A stretch of DNA of 50,808 nt from Golubevia sp. BC0850 (Eukaryota > Basidiomycota > Exobasidiomycetes > Golubeviales > Golubeviaceae), in the NCBI GenBank assembly GCA_012976225.1, contig JAAVVG010000051.1:1-50808 (forward strand). Direction: 5' to 3'. Positions 1 through 11,110 of the stretch are shown here, one piece after another; positions within the stretch are counted from its first letter, which is position 1; every line of letters starts with the position of its first letter. Position numbers and translations under genes: made by a program. The notes under the pieces were generated by a model. The model had not been told where the DNA came from and ran no database searches. It worked only from the letters and a program-made list of their open reading frames with translations.

Positions 1-543
1 TCTCGTTTCGAGGATAGTCTTCCACCTTCCCTTCAAGACATGTTAGGTCGTCAAATAGTCAGGAAGGGCTCCGGAGGATATGAGAAAGCGCAAAAAATCG
101 ATGTGGTAGAATGCAGGCTGTCTGTATTTGAGAAATAGTAATACTTCCCCATCTGAAGCTCGCACTTTCTGTAGTTGAAAGCACTTAAGCGTGACAAATC
201 GAGTCGAAACCTGAACACGTAAAGTCGATTTTTCATCCTAGAAGAAGAACACGGAACAAGAACGAAGTTGTTGACTGGCCGAACGAAGATTCACGATTCT
301 AGATTCTAGATTCTAGATTGGACTTGACTTAGATTACAAAGAGACAGAGAAGATGGTATTAGAGAAAGGGGTGAGGGAACAAGCTGATTCATAAGACAGT
401 GTGACGAGGAGAGATGCCGGAGTTGTTCTAAAATAATCTGGATATGAATGTAGAAGAGAGAGCGGCGCAGAATGGAGAGAGTCTGTTCATCCAGAAAATA
501 TGCTTGGTTTTGTCGCTCATGAGAGCTAGATAGTCGACGCCGT
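1..543. other. 3' flank of the 5-phosphatase gene, no gene seen
   Basis: I see no convincing coding exon on either strand. Short open frames here have no domain-like sequence and no usable splice context. The stretch probably holds the 3' untranslated region of the minus-strand 5-phosphatase gene whose stop lies at 544-546. It also holds a small 7-bp tandem repeat at 295-319. Confidence 0.6.
295..319. repeat. 7-bp tandem repeat (GATTCTA), about 3.6 copies
   Basis: The unit GATTCTA repeats head to tail three full times and is followed by a partial copy. It lies just downstream of the stop codon of the minus-strand phosphatase gene. It is short enough to be a simple microsatellite. Confidence 0.85.
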
Positions 544-3500
544 CTAAGCAGAGTAGTGCTTCCAAGCATCCATCAGTAATTTTGCTTCCTCCACCTTCCA
601 GCTCTCAAGAAGAATCCTCTGAGCTTGAGCTCGTTTCGATGGATCTATCGATTTGACCTTGACGTCGAAGACTGCTGATCTGTATTTGAGGGGAAAAGGG
701 ATCGAGAGAGACAAGGTTCAGTACGAACGAGGTACTAAAGGCTGTTGAACACTTGTTTGCAAATGAACATACGCAGATTTTAACCTGCTACTCACATTGG
801 TCTGTGATCCGAGACTCTACTTTCCCATCGCCTATACTCTCTATTCCTGATGTCCTCCTCCTGTTTGCATCTCCATAGAATCCTATCACACCAAGCAGGA
901 ACTCTTTTCTTATCACTTGTATCCCACTCTGAAGATCCTCTATCATACTTATAAGTCGGCTCGAAATCAATCCTAGCTTCTTTGAATTCTCTCAGTCTGA
1001 AAGTCGGATTTGAAGTGAGTTGACGTAAGAGCTGATCTGAGGAAAGAAGAGATTGAGTTTTTCCAGAAGAGAGAAGTGAGATCACAGTGGATCTTGGTTG
1101 ATCGATTCGATCTGCGGAGACCGAAGGAGGAAAGAGGTTAACAAAACGCTAAACCACGTCTATCCTTTTCGAGAACAACAGAAGAAACTTACAATTCAGA
1201 TCTCCAGACCAAAAGACTCTGGTGTGATCTAAGATCATCGATCCTTCGCCTCCAGCGGTATAGGCCAAAGGGTCACTGAGCAGACCTTCGAAAGGCGATG
1301 CTTCCAAGATATCAGCAACATCTTCGTTCCTCTGCCTGACATGTTTTTGACCGGCAGCCAAGTGACAGTTGGTGAAACAGAAGCTGGAACCGGTGAAGGA
1401 AAAAGGAATCTCTCAGCTGCCAGATCGCAGGCCTCTTTCTCTTTCTGCTTCTTCGTAAGACTCACCTGGTGTCGTCGACTACAACGCGAGCAACAATCGC
1501 TCCTTTATTCCCATATCTTCCTTTCATGCCAGTCTTGACAGTACTGACTTCCATGTCTCTGCATCGATGCAACTGGCTTACTTTGACGAAGATGATTGAG
1601 AACAACCCGACTAGAGATTCAGACAAGATTGGCTTATAAGGGCAAGTTGACGGAAGAGCCAGCCTTACAGCTAGAATCAAGCGATCGTACCAGGCTCGGT
1701 CTGAAAAAATGGAAGGGACAGAAGGGAACAGAAGGAAGCAGATGCTGAGGAAGGGCGCTCCACTGATTGGAAGTCTTCCACTTGTTCTTCGCCCCTTGTC
1801 TTTCCTCTTTCAACTCGAGAACTCACATTGCAAACTGACTCTCTCACCCATATCTTCCTTCCCTTTCTTCTTTCCCATCAACAAGCTCTTAGCAGTCAAA
1901 GCCTTACTTTCCAAATCTATAACCTCCTGAAATCCAAAGGTGATAATATCCGGTAAAACCTCTCCATAAGTTCCAATTTCTCCTCTTCTCTCTTTATCCT
2001 CATTTTCATTTTCGAACTTTTCTCTCCCACTCCTCAAAAGATTTTCCAACCATTTCAATTCCGCCTCACCTTCTTCCCCCAATTCATTTGGATTAGCAGC
2101 ATCTATATTAAAACTGCATTGCAGAATTCTAATCTCTTTCTCATCACAAAATCGACTTTCAATTTCCTTTTCGTTTAATTTCTCCTCCAAACAATCTTGA
2201 GAAAGTAAGCCATCCCAAACATGAACTTTGAAATCTGTGCCGAAACTTCCTACCTGAAGTCTTTTCTTTCCGTCTACTATTCCGATATCAATTTTAAGAG
2301 ATAGGATTGGATGAGCATGAGCTTGCCATCTTTTAACAACTCTCCAATAATCTAAATCCTCAGAGATAGAATAGACTGAGATTTTACCAGTCTTATTTCC
2401 AGTCCAGAGGTTTGAAACGACTCCGATCATAGTTGTAACTGAATTTGAACCTAGAGGTTGAATCTTCAAGAGTTGGAAAGTTGTTCTGTTCCAGATGGAG
2501 ATGTGTCCAGATTCATGTCCTAGAAAGATCAAATCTTTGAATGAAGGCACGATGGTTCCAGATAAAACAGCGCCTATGCCAACTCCTTCAGTAGGTGGAA
2601 TGCACAGAGGTCGAGATAGAGCATTGAATGGCTTGTCGTCTGAGAACGGATTGTAGATTCGGATTCTAGGTCCTGAGGTCGAAGTTGATGGAGCTGTGGT
2701 GGAAGTAGGAGTTGACGACTTGGAATGAGAATCGACGTATGAGCAAACCCACAGTTGGTCTCCCAGAATGAGAGGAACTGAGTTCTTGTCCATTGGTATC
2801 CTCTGCGTTCGCGGCGATGAAGACAGGGTGAGAGGTGTAGATGCTGAAGTAGAAGGAGGCCAGACGCAGAGCTATTCGGAAGAAGACGAAAGGAAATGGC
2901 AAAGTCAGTCAAGTCTTCCCCATCCCATCTCTTCGTGAAGCTTACTTATCAGCTCCTTTCCAAAGCCTGACTCACCTTCCCACCTTCATCTAAACTGATC
3001 ATTCCTTTCCCAACTCTCTCAAGCAGCACAATCTGACAACTGTGTAAATTAAGCCTACTATCCTTAATCTCATTCCTAAACACATCTACCTCCCAAATCT
3101 CTCCGTGCTTCGTAGCAGACCAAAGAAATCTTCCATCTTCTTCTCCACCCCCATTCCCCTCATCCTTACCCCCTTCAGGTCTAAGAGCGACCTTAGTAAG
3201 TTTACTCTCCTTCCCATCTTTCTCGCCGCCGATCAAGCATAATTTCTCTCCATGACCATCAATAGCTTGAATTCCAATCCTATAAATCTTGATCCCTTTC
3301 TCACAAGCTGTAACGATCGAATTTCCAAAGATCGAGAAGTCAGAAAAGGAAGCTTTGGAATGAATGAAACTATCTGGAGAAAAGGTTGGAGGTCTACGAT
3401 TAAGAGTTGAAGAATCTGGTAAAAGATCTGGATGGTTTCTAGAAGTCATTGAAGAAGCTGAACTAGGATTTGAGGACGATAAAGATTTTGCGGAATTGGA

Positions 3501-5234
3501 GTTATGATGTTGATGAGAAGCCTTGTAAATCTTTCTACCAGTTTTGAGGGCAGACGAAATGGCTTGTAATGGAGATTTTGAATGATGAGAGTGTGATGGA
3601 GATCTGTTGAAGCCACCTGAAAGTCCATTTGAATGAAGTTCCTCTTCTACTTTCTCACTTGAAAGGAATTGATGGATGTATTCATCTTCATCGGAAGAGG
3701 ATTCTGAAGAGGTTTCTTCACTTGGTCTTATACTTCTTGGTCTGTTGGGTTGAATCGGAATTGGAGGTGGAAGAGTTGAAGCTGATCTGAGAGGCGGCGG
3801 AAGAACGCTCGAGTTCGCTTCTACAACTGAAGAATGAGAATGTGAATTTCTAGGAGATGGAGGTGGGGGAAGTGAAGAGTAACCGCCAAACCCAGGAGAA
3901 CTAGAATCTGAAAATAGAGAGATTTGAGAATTTGACGAGGCTAGGTTTGGTCGAATAGATTCTGGCGAAGAGATGATGGTAGTTGGAGATGTTACCGAAC
4001 TTCTTCCTGCATTAGGCTGAGGTTGATGACTTGAAGATACAATTCGTTGAGGAGGAGGAGGAGGAGGCATTGAGTGATTCATTTCAGTTGGGCTTTGAGT
4101 TTCGAAAGAGTTGGAGATAGTCCTTCGAGAAGGTAGAGGAGGAGCGGCATTTCCAGAGACAGCAGAGATTGAAGGATGATACTGGATAGCATTCAAAGAT
4201 GAAGAACTATGGTTTTGACTATTACTTCGATTTCGATGTAGTTCACCAGTTGGAGTTGAGCTTGAAGTAACGGTCGAATTTCCATTAGAACCTGAAGGGG
4301 TGTTCAATGAACTGGAAGATCTAGAACTTCTCAATCTACCTTTTATCTCATGAGGATATCCATTAGGTGGTAAAGAGCTTCGATTTGAATCTTTAGTTCC
4401 TCTAGATGGAATCGGGGGAGGATGAGTCCCACTTGCAATGTTCGTCTTGGAGTTAGATCTACTCCTCGGACCTTCATTCGAAGTTGAGTTCTCTCTTGAA
4501 TGAGGTTTCGGAGGTACGATTGGAGGAGTTGAATGACTATTTCCAGGATGAGAGATAGTTGGAAATCCATAACTTGGAGAAGGTGCACCTCTTTCTTCCA
4601 TTCCCATTAGTCCTCCATTCTTAGAAAGCGGTGAATTGGCGACCGAGCTCGGAGTAGGAAGGGGTGGAAATCCATAACTTCCATTCCTATTAAACGTACC
4701 TGGCTTTGGAATTGGAACTGTTTTGACTGCAACGTTGTTCATCCCTCCCATTCCCGTCCCACTGCCACTATTACCGCCGGCTGCTCCAGGGGTAGAAGTT
4801 GAGCTGCCAACTCCATCGAATATGTTTCTCAAGCTCGAAACTCCTGGAGATCTGACTTCCGTTGATGGAATTGAAGGTAGGGTCAGAGAAGGAGTGGTGA
4901 TTACTGTGGCTGTGTTGGAATGAGTTGAAGGTTTAGGAGGTCGAGTTGGAGCTGAAGAGGTTGAAGTTGAAGTTGAAGAGATTGGGATCTTTGGAGGTAA
5001 TCGGGTTGGAATTGAAGTTGATGGATTGGAAGTGACTCGATTGGTTGAATGATTGAGATTGGAAGACTCGAATCTACTTCGAAGGTCTGATACTCCTCTG
5101 ACTTGACTTGATTCATCTGGTGTGGGTGTCAGGGATGATCCTAGTTCTTCCAAAGTGAATTCTGGATTGAAGGAAGGAGATGATAATGGTAGATTGGAGG
5201 AAGAGCTCGAAGGTGCGGAGGCTTGATCCGACAT
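544..5234 (-). CDS. Inositol polyphosphate 5-phosphatase with N-terminal propeller-like region
   Basis: Six exons fit without a frame break: 5234-2976, 2802-1827, 1700-1466, 1383-1193, 1111-796 and 679-544, together 1370 codons. All introns are GT-AG with gtgagt or gtaagt donors. The first ~670 residues are disordered and Ser/Pro-rich with proline runs. A region of about 350 residues follows with propeller-like strands (for example [12 protein letters not shown] and [14 protein letters not shown]). The C-terminal half is the endonuclease/exonuclease/phosphatase fold: [57 protein letters not shown] and SDHRP are the classic 5-phosphatase motifs with the expected catalytic residues. By family knowledge it removes the 5-phosphate from PtdIns(4,5)P2 or related inositides at membranes. 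No SAC domain is seen, so it is not a synaptojanin; the architecture resembles fungal WD40-plus-5-phosphatase proteins. The ATG at 5234 begins MSDQASAP; no better upstream start was seen. Confidence 0.93.
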
Positions 5235-5511
5235 CTTCTGGAGGGAAGAGAAGAGAAGAGAGATGGCTCACCCTCAGCTCTGCTGGGTACTGAGGTGCTG
5301 ATAAGAGGAAGATGTAGAAGTGAGAGACGACTTGAATGAGTGGATAGAAGTCAAAGATGAATGAAAGGATGAATAGATAGTGTAGATGAAGCGATGAAGA
5401 CGAGTGTTGCTCTAACTCCACACCTTGTTGTAGCCCTCTTCCCTCCCTCCCTCACCATCTCAACTCGTTTAACTTCTACTTATCGGATCCTATAACTCTA
5501 TCAAACCCAGC

Positions 5512-6665
5512 ATGACTTCAAACGAATTCATTTCCAAGAAAGAAGAAACACAAATCTTAGAATCCACCACAGGTCAAGTTGCTCAACCTCGACCTCTCAC
5601 AACTCCAGATCCAAACCATCTAGATCCACGATTCGACAGGGATGATCTCAGGCAAGGTAACTTCCACTGATCCTTCCCATTTCGCTCTCATTTCCTTCTA
5701 TTGCTGCCTTCACTACTCTCTTTCTTCCTCTCTATTGCTTGCTCTTTGGGCTTACCTTCCCATCTGACCTTGCTCCTCTGCCTCTCCTCTCGCATGCTCA
5801 CAGGACACCCACCTCCAGCAGCAAAGAAGCATCTTCGAATCATGAAGGTGAAGAGGAACCGCAAGAACAAGGGCAAACCTTATGAAGCGAAAGAGGCTCT
5901 GGAGGGAGTTGAACAGGAAAAGGAAGCGGATTTGACTGACGAAGTGAGTTTGCTCTGCTTGGTGATGGCTTGAGAAGCTCTGAGAAGTATATGAATGATA
6001 GGGACTGAAATGAAACTGGTACTCAAAAGAAGATAGGGCTAGTTGGAGAAGGAGACGCTTGTATGAGCTTGCATGTCACAGATGAAAGTCGCTTTCTCGA
6101 GAAGGAGAGAACTGGTACAGACGTGGGCAAGAGAGACCGAGGCTAACATAGCATGGAGTTATTTAGGATCTAGGGGGTAGATCTATAAGAGCTGCTGGTT
6201 TGAGTTGCTGCAACTCTTGGACAGCAGACCTTCCCGACGTTGTGATTGGGAATCTCATTCCGAGTCTTCGTGCACGCCAAAATCCCCTCCTTGAGAAGGA
6301 ACACAGTTTGGGTCTACTACATTGAGAGGTGGTCGAAGTTCCTGGAGGGCAGAAGAAATATCTCAGAAAGTGCTCTTCTCTGCAATCTCTAAACTCTCTC
6401 ACCTTCACCCCCTACCGATTTCTTCTCTCGAACAGGAAGTAGAAGTTACAGAGGATGTAGCTCAACATCAGCAAGAACCTGCAAGTGTTGTATTCTTTGG
6501 AGCTCTAGTCTCTTTCACCTTCTTCCATTCACATGAGCTTTTTCTGACGAACCTGCTTTTCTTCTCTCTCCTGTTGACTTTTCTCTCCTTACCTTCGGCT
6601 CTCTTTTCCACTAGGCAGCGGAAGCAGACAAAAAACCTTCTTTGAAGGAGAAACTATTGGGTTGA
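5512..6665 (+). CDS. Small basic protein of unknown function, four exons
   Basis: Exons 5512-5656, 5804-5943, 6436-6487 and 6619-6665 join in frame to 127 residues with a stop at 6663-6665. The start context is AGCATGACT, about 280 bp from the divergent phosphatase start. The protein begins MTSNEFISKKEETQILEST, has a lysine/arginine-rich middle (KKHLRIMKVKRNRKNKGKP), an acidic Glu-rich stretch, and ends KKPSLKEKLLG. It has no signal peptide, membrane segment or cysteines, and I do not recognise a family. The last intron can instead be read with a GC donor at 6481 and acceptor before 6615, changing two or three residues only. The basic centre suggests a nuclear or nucleic-acid-associated protein, but that is inference. 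Confidence 0.65.
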
Positions 6666-8139
6666 AGAGTATCTTCTGGGAACAATAACAATATATGGAC
6701 TTGTTATCATGCATAATATCTAGACTTTGGTTGGTAATTCATATGGAAAGCTTCATGAGGCTGCTATTTCTTTTGTCCAAGGCCTTCCATTGGAAGGTTG
6801 CCGACGGGAGGAATGACCAATTGAGAATAGATTAAGCTCTGCTGAGGAGCTTGCTTGGTCTTGTGTCTAAGCTGTCTAGTCTCACCCTTTGTTGACTCAG
6901 ATGACTCCATCTTTACTTCCCTCCTTTTGACTTCCCCTCCCTTCCAACGCTCACTCTCATCCTTTCAAGCTCACTTAACTTTGAGAGAGTTTATATTTGC
7001 TATTGTTTCCTTGATGCAAATCCTTTCTCGTTCTCACCAAATGTTCCCCCCCCCTTTCTATTGCCTCTGATCCCTTGGTCTGCTTCTTTTCTCTCATGGC
7101 CTCTCATCCCTTGTTATCCCCTGGTTTGCACTCTCATCTGAAGACCCTAGCCGGTTCAAACTTCCATCATCATCCATGCTTATGTCCAAATTTCTTGTTC
7201 ATCATCCGAGGAATTGTTGAGCCTGAACAGACTCTTTTCTTCCTTCCTCAATCTCAATTCAACACCAGGAACTCTAGCATAAAATTACAACAGAGTCGTA
7301 GCCTAGCCCCACCCGTACCTCTGACTATAGGATGTATGAAATCTCGCACAAGCACAACCTACCTAATCCTGACCCGCTCTATCTCTCCTCCATCTACCCC
7401 TTCCAACTCCCCTTCCAGGACCTACTGGAGGAGGACTTCCGTCTTCTTCCACCTGAGCTCCACGGCCGCTGTTGTTGGGAACTTGATCTGAAGGTTTTTC
7501 CGCTTCTACTCCTTGTGAAGGATCTGAACCGAAGCTTGGAGGAGGAGAAAATTATGAAGAAAGAAAGGCAAGAACGGTGAGTTTGGTGTAATCAAGAGCT
7601 TTCCAGGGGAGAAACTAGGAGAACGGAGGGGTGACTTGGACTTGCCCATGAACATACCTGTAATAGTTTCGAGATTCCCTAGCCACTTGCCACCTGCGAG
7701 AATATCGAGAAAAGAGCAAGGAAGACGTTAGTAAACGGCTTGTCCACATTTCCATATTCGATTGATTGCTGAGAGCATGCGAGATCCATTTATAAAAAAA
7801 AGAGAAGTCCAGCAAGAAGCCCACAAGTAACAAGTTGAATCTTCCTCTTCCCTATCCCTTTTTACTTTCCCCAGTGGTACCTCAGAAATATTGCAAACTA
7901 GCTAAAGTTGATTTTGATCTCAATTTGAGAGGATCGTTCATGAACATTCAGTTCCATCGTCTCGCTTGGGCTACCTCTCCCTGGTCTCCCACTCTCCAGG
8001 TCATTCCTAGTAAAGCTCACAGAAGCGACCATCCTCATGCAGAGATACGTTGAATTTGCTTTAGAAAGGAGGCTGCAGAGAGCAACCTCAAGTCAAAAGC
8101 AGACTCTAAAGGAGAAGGACTGCTTGGATGCTTGGAGCT
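6666..8139. other. Unresolved 1.5-kb stretch with possible plus-strand exons
   Basis: Several plus-strand frames read partly like protein. One around 7332-7500 contains YLSSIYPFQLPFQDLLEEDF and LPPELHGRCCWELDL. Another around 8037-8325 contains ALERRLQRATSSQKQTLKEK. I could not link them by consistent introns, and neither matches a family I know. They may be exons of an unrecognised gene or a decayed one. Confidence 0.3.
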
Positions 8140-8210
8140 CTACCTTCGTCTCTTCTTTCCTTCGAAGACACTCCGAAATTGAAGAGAAATTCCAGCTCGT
8201 CCAGTTGGAG

Positions 8211-8723
8211 TCAGGACGTCTCTCTCTCCCTTCCTCCCATACCATACCTCCCAGTCCAGCCTCGATAGCTGTCGTTTCAACCAAGCAACCACCGGATAGC
8301 GATCCATCCTCTCAAAGCCAACCATAGTCAACTTAAAACTCACATGCCAGTGCCAGCATCCCATTGAGGACCTCTTCTCTTTCTAGCCCAAATCAACAGA
8401 CTATTCCACTGGGCTGTAGAAGCATGAGCGTCATCCAACGCTGTTGGCGGAGGTTCAGTAGATGAAGATGAAGGAGCAGCAGCATCCGCTGTACTACCTG
8501 ATGTAGTAGTAGAAGCCGGTATATGTAAAGTAGATGAAGATACTGTTGCACCAGAAGTGGAAGGATCGGATGGTTGAATGGAAGTTGAAGGTTGAGTTGG
8601 ATTCGAGATTGAAGTGTCACTAGTAGAAGCTGAATCCCTTGACTTTGATTTTGCCTTTGCATAAGGATTGACTAAGGGAACTTGGAGAACTATCGCTCTG
8701 ATAGGTTTACGATGAGCTGGCAT
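8211..8723 (-). CDS. Small Ser/Thr-rich protein, two exons, function unknown
   Basis: Exon 1 (8723-8344) begins MPAHRKPIRAIVLQVPLVNP and continues through a serine/threonine/alanine-rich low-complexity middle to WNSLLIWARKRRGPQWDAGTG. A gtgagt donor follows at 8343 and an acceptor lies just above 8268. Splicing adds about 19 residues (IYRGWTGRYGMGG...) with a stop at 8211-8213, 145 residues in all. If unspliced, exon 1 stops a few codons later, near 8340. The conserved-looking ends and disordered middle suggest a short structural or ribosome-associated protein, but I recognise no family. It diverges from the plus-strand methyltransferase gene with only about 107 bp between the starts. Confidence 0.55.
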
Positions 8724-8830
8724 GAACTAGATGATTAGGATTGACGTTTGGGTGATGATAAGAATCAAGACAAAGTTGTTTCTCTCCTTCCAACACCTTC
8801 TACTTCAATTCATACAGATTCTAACCAATC

Positions 8831-9893
8831 ATGGCATGGACTTGCAGTGGTAAAACCAACGCAGAACTGATCTCAAACCTTCGTTCCTCAGGGTTAATCA
8901 ATTCTTCTCTAGTAGCTTCCTCGATGACAAAAGTGGATAGAAAGAATTACCTTCCTTCAACGTCAGCTTCAACTTCCACCTCTTATCAAGATTCACCAAT
9001 CTCTATCGGTTATTCTGCGACCTGTTCAGCTCCTCACATGCACGCTCATGCAACTGAGGCTTTGTTGGATCATTTGAAACCTGGAATGAAAGTTCTCGAC
9101 GTCGGAAGTGGAAGTGGGTACACAGTAGCTGTCTTTCATCATCTAGTCAATCAGAAACAAGGAGGCAAGGTCATAGGAATAGATCACATTCCGCAGTTGG
9201 TAGACTTCTCAGTCCAGAATTTGAAGAAGGATGGACTGGGGAGAGAGTTGGAAGTGGGAAGCATACAGATGATCTGTGGAGATGGCAGGGAAGGTGAGAG
9301 TTCGGTTTGAATGGAATGAACAAGGGTAGCGTAGGATAAAGATGGATAGAACAAATCAGACTCCCTCGATTAAACAGCTTACAAGGTCCACGAGTGGACC
9401 CTCTTCAGAGATCCTCAGCCTTCGCGAGGTTGCCGCTCAGTCACTCACAGGCAGCTTGCTGACGCTTCCCTCTCATTTCCCCCTCTTCCCCTCTGTTCTC
9501 ACCATCTCGCAACATTCAATTCTCCTTGTCTAAACAGGCTACCCATACTCAGCTCCCTACAACGCCATCCACGTAGGAGCAGCCTCTCCAACTCTACCTC
9601 AAGCTCTCATCGATCAATTGGCTTCTCCAGGTCGTCTATTCATCCCTGTCGGAGAGGAAGATCAAGACATCTGGATAGTCGACAAAGATGAGAGGGGGAA
9701 TGTTAAGAAGGAGCGGAAGTTTAGGGTTAGAGTGAGTAGTTTTTGGGAAAGAGCTTCCCCTCGACTTCTGGGAAAGAGTTGCTTCCCGACAGCTGAGAGC
9801 ATCAAGGTGCTGAACCCAATTCCTTCTTTCCTTTTTCTTCTTACTTTCAAGTATGTACCTTTGACGGATGCAAGCAAACAATGGAAATCTTGA
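8831..9893 (+). CDS. PCMT1: Protein-L-isoaspartate O-methyltransferase
   Basis: Exons 8831-9293, 9538-9731 and 9852-9893 give 232 residues, the usual size for this family. The start reads MAWTCSGKTNAELISNLR, the characteristic N-terminus. The substrate loop is seen as DSPISIGYSATCSAPHMHAH, the SAM-binding motif I as VLDVGSGSGYTVAVF, then IGIDHIPQLV, a GDGREGYPYSAPYNAIHVGAA segment across the first intron, and the terminal YVPLTDASKQW signature. The enzyme uses S-adenosylmethionine to methylate L-isoaspartyl residues in ageing proteins, starting their repair, and is mostly cytosolic. All three exons are intact and the phases agree. Confidence 0.96.
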
Positions 9894-9896
9894 ACC

Positions 9897-10330
9897 AACT
9901 TCACGATCTTGAAAGAGTTTAACCGTCCCTTCCATTCTCCTAAGCTCTGATCCTTTTTCTACTTCTGCTTCTTTCACTTCTTTAATTTCGCTTTCAAAAC
10001 CATTTAAAACCTGTAACAACAATTCCCAATCAATGTAACAACCTTCAAACCATTCAAGCTCATGTCATTTTTCGTAATCGTTTTGTACCAACTTGGATCT
10101 TTGTTCCAGATCCTTTGCAATCCATTTGAATTGCTCAAAAGCCTTCGTGTTTAACTATCACATCTTAGGTAAATTCAGAAAAGCGATTCAAGTCTCCCAA
10201 GAAAATTGACTAAAGGTTGATACCTGAGCATAGTACTTGAGTTCTGAAAATCCGTGAGTCTTTTCTCTCTTCACCCCATGATCACAATATAGTCCCGAAG
10301 TCGTCGCATCTCATAACTAACCGTCTGTGA
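9897..10330 (-). CDS. Tentative coiled-coil protein gene (partial model)
   Basis: On the minus strand, four pieces read like one protein: MRRLRDYIVIMG (near 10309), ELKYYAQ (near 10240), AFEQFKWIAKDLEQRSKL (around 10145-10090) and VLNGFESEIKEVKEAEVEKG continuing to ELRRMEGTVKLFQ (10013-9905). The third and fourth join cleanly in phase 0 through a gtacaa-donor intron of about 80 bp ending ttacag. The first two would need an intron of only about 31 bp, which is doubtful. The charged heptad-like spacing suggests a coiled coil. The 3' end lies against the stop of the convergent methyltransferase gene. The family is not recognised, and the upstream start may lie in another exon. Confidence 0.35.
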
Positions 10331-11110
10331 CACGATTGAGAAGAACTTCAACTGATCTTAACTATATTTCCTTTTCACTACTTCCTTCGGGCTTTGGTCT
10401 CCAAACTCCAACTCCCTTCTCGTCGTTCTCATTCCCAGTTTCCCAGGTCCTAAAAATCAGTTCTCCAGATCACGGAAGTCCAGCAAGCAGCAAACTCTCT
10501 CCTTTAAGTTTTCTTTCCTTTCAACATTCGTTCAAAATCAAGCAAAGACTCCCTTCCAAGTCAGCGGCTTCTAAACGCCATCACCATCGCCAAGTGTCTT
10601 TCAAATCGCCTCAGTCTCCTATTTCGTCTTCTTTTCTTCTCTCTTCTTCCTTCCCCAGTCTTTGCTCAGATCCAAAGATTATGACCACTTCTTTACAGCC
10701 TAAAAGCTTGCCTATCTTGCCTGTCCTTCGAAAGTTCAGCCTTCTCTTTGCCTTCTCTTTTAGCTGTCTCACAAAAAACCAGATACAGCTCACTCTGATG
10801 ACCCCTCCCGGTTTGAAACTGTGACTTCCCTCGAAACCAGGTGATCCCATCGGCTTTCTCACAGCAAGTGATCGAGGTACCTACCCCAAGGTCAGACCAG
10901 GCTTCTATAGGCTTTTCTATTCAGCTTGCCACCACTGAAAACCTCTCGGAAAAATCTGAATCAACTTCTTTTTCTCCCGAATCTGAGCAAGACTGTTTCA
11001 TCTGTTGAACTCGTCTAATTGTCCATTTCTCATTACATTTCGTTACATGCCCAATGTACGTCCCTTCTCTCCCTGTTTCGTTCATCCGTTTGCTCTCCTT
11101 CAACCTTCAC
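10331..11110. other. Low-complexity stretch, coding status unclear
   Basis: A plus-strand open frame at 10327-10824 is serine/proline-rich (for example SPASSKLSPLSFLSF) and could be disordered protein or merely a pyrimidine-rich intergenic sequence. No domain is visible and splice joins to the next open stretch (10863-11029) do not keep frame. I annotate nothing firmly here. Confidence 0.3.

Noticed and set aside
9636-10022. Long minus-strand frame antisense to the third exon of the methyltransferase gene.
   Set aside because: Only the part above about 9,900 looks coding; the rest is opposite well-supported methyltransferase sequence.
10863-11029. Plus-strand frame ending DCFIC, a possible CaaX prenylation box suggestive of a small GTPase or pheromone precursor.
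   Set aside because: It could not be joined to an upstream exon in frame. The apparent intron before it is only 24 bp, and the reading has no G-domain or pheromone-like content.
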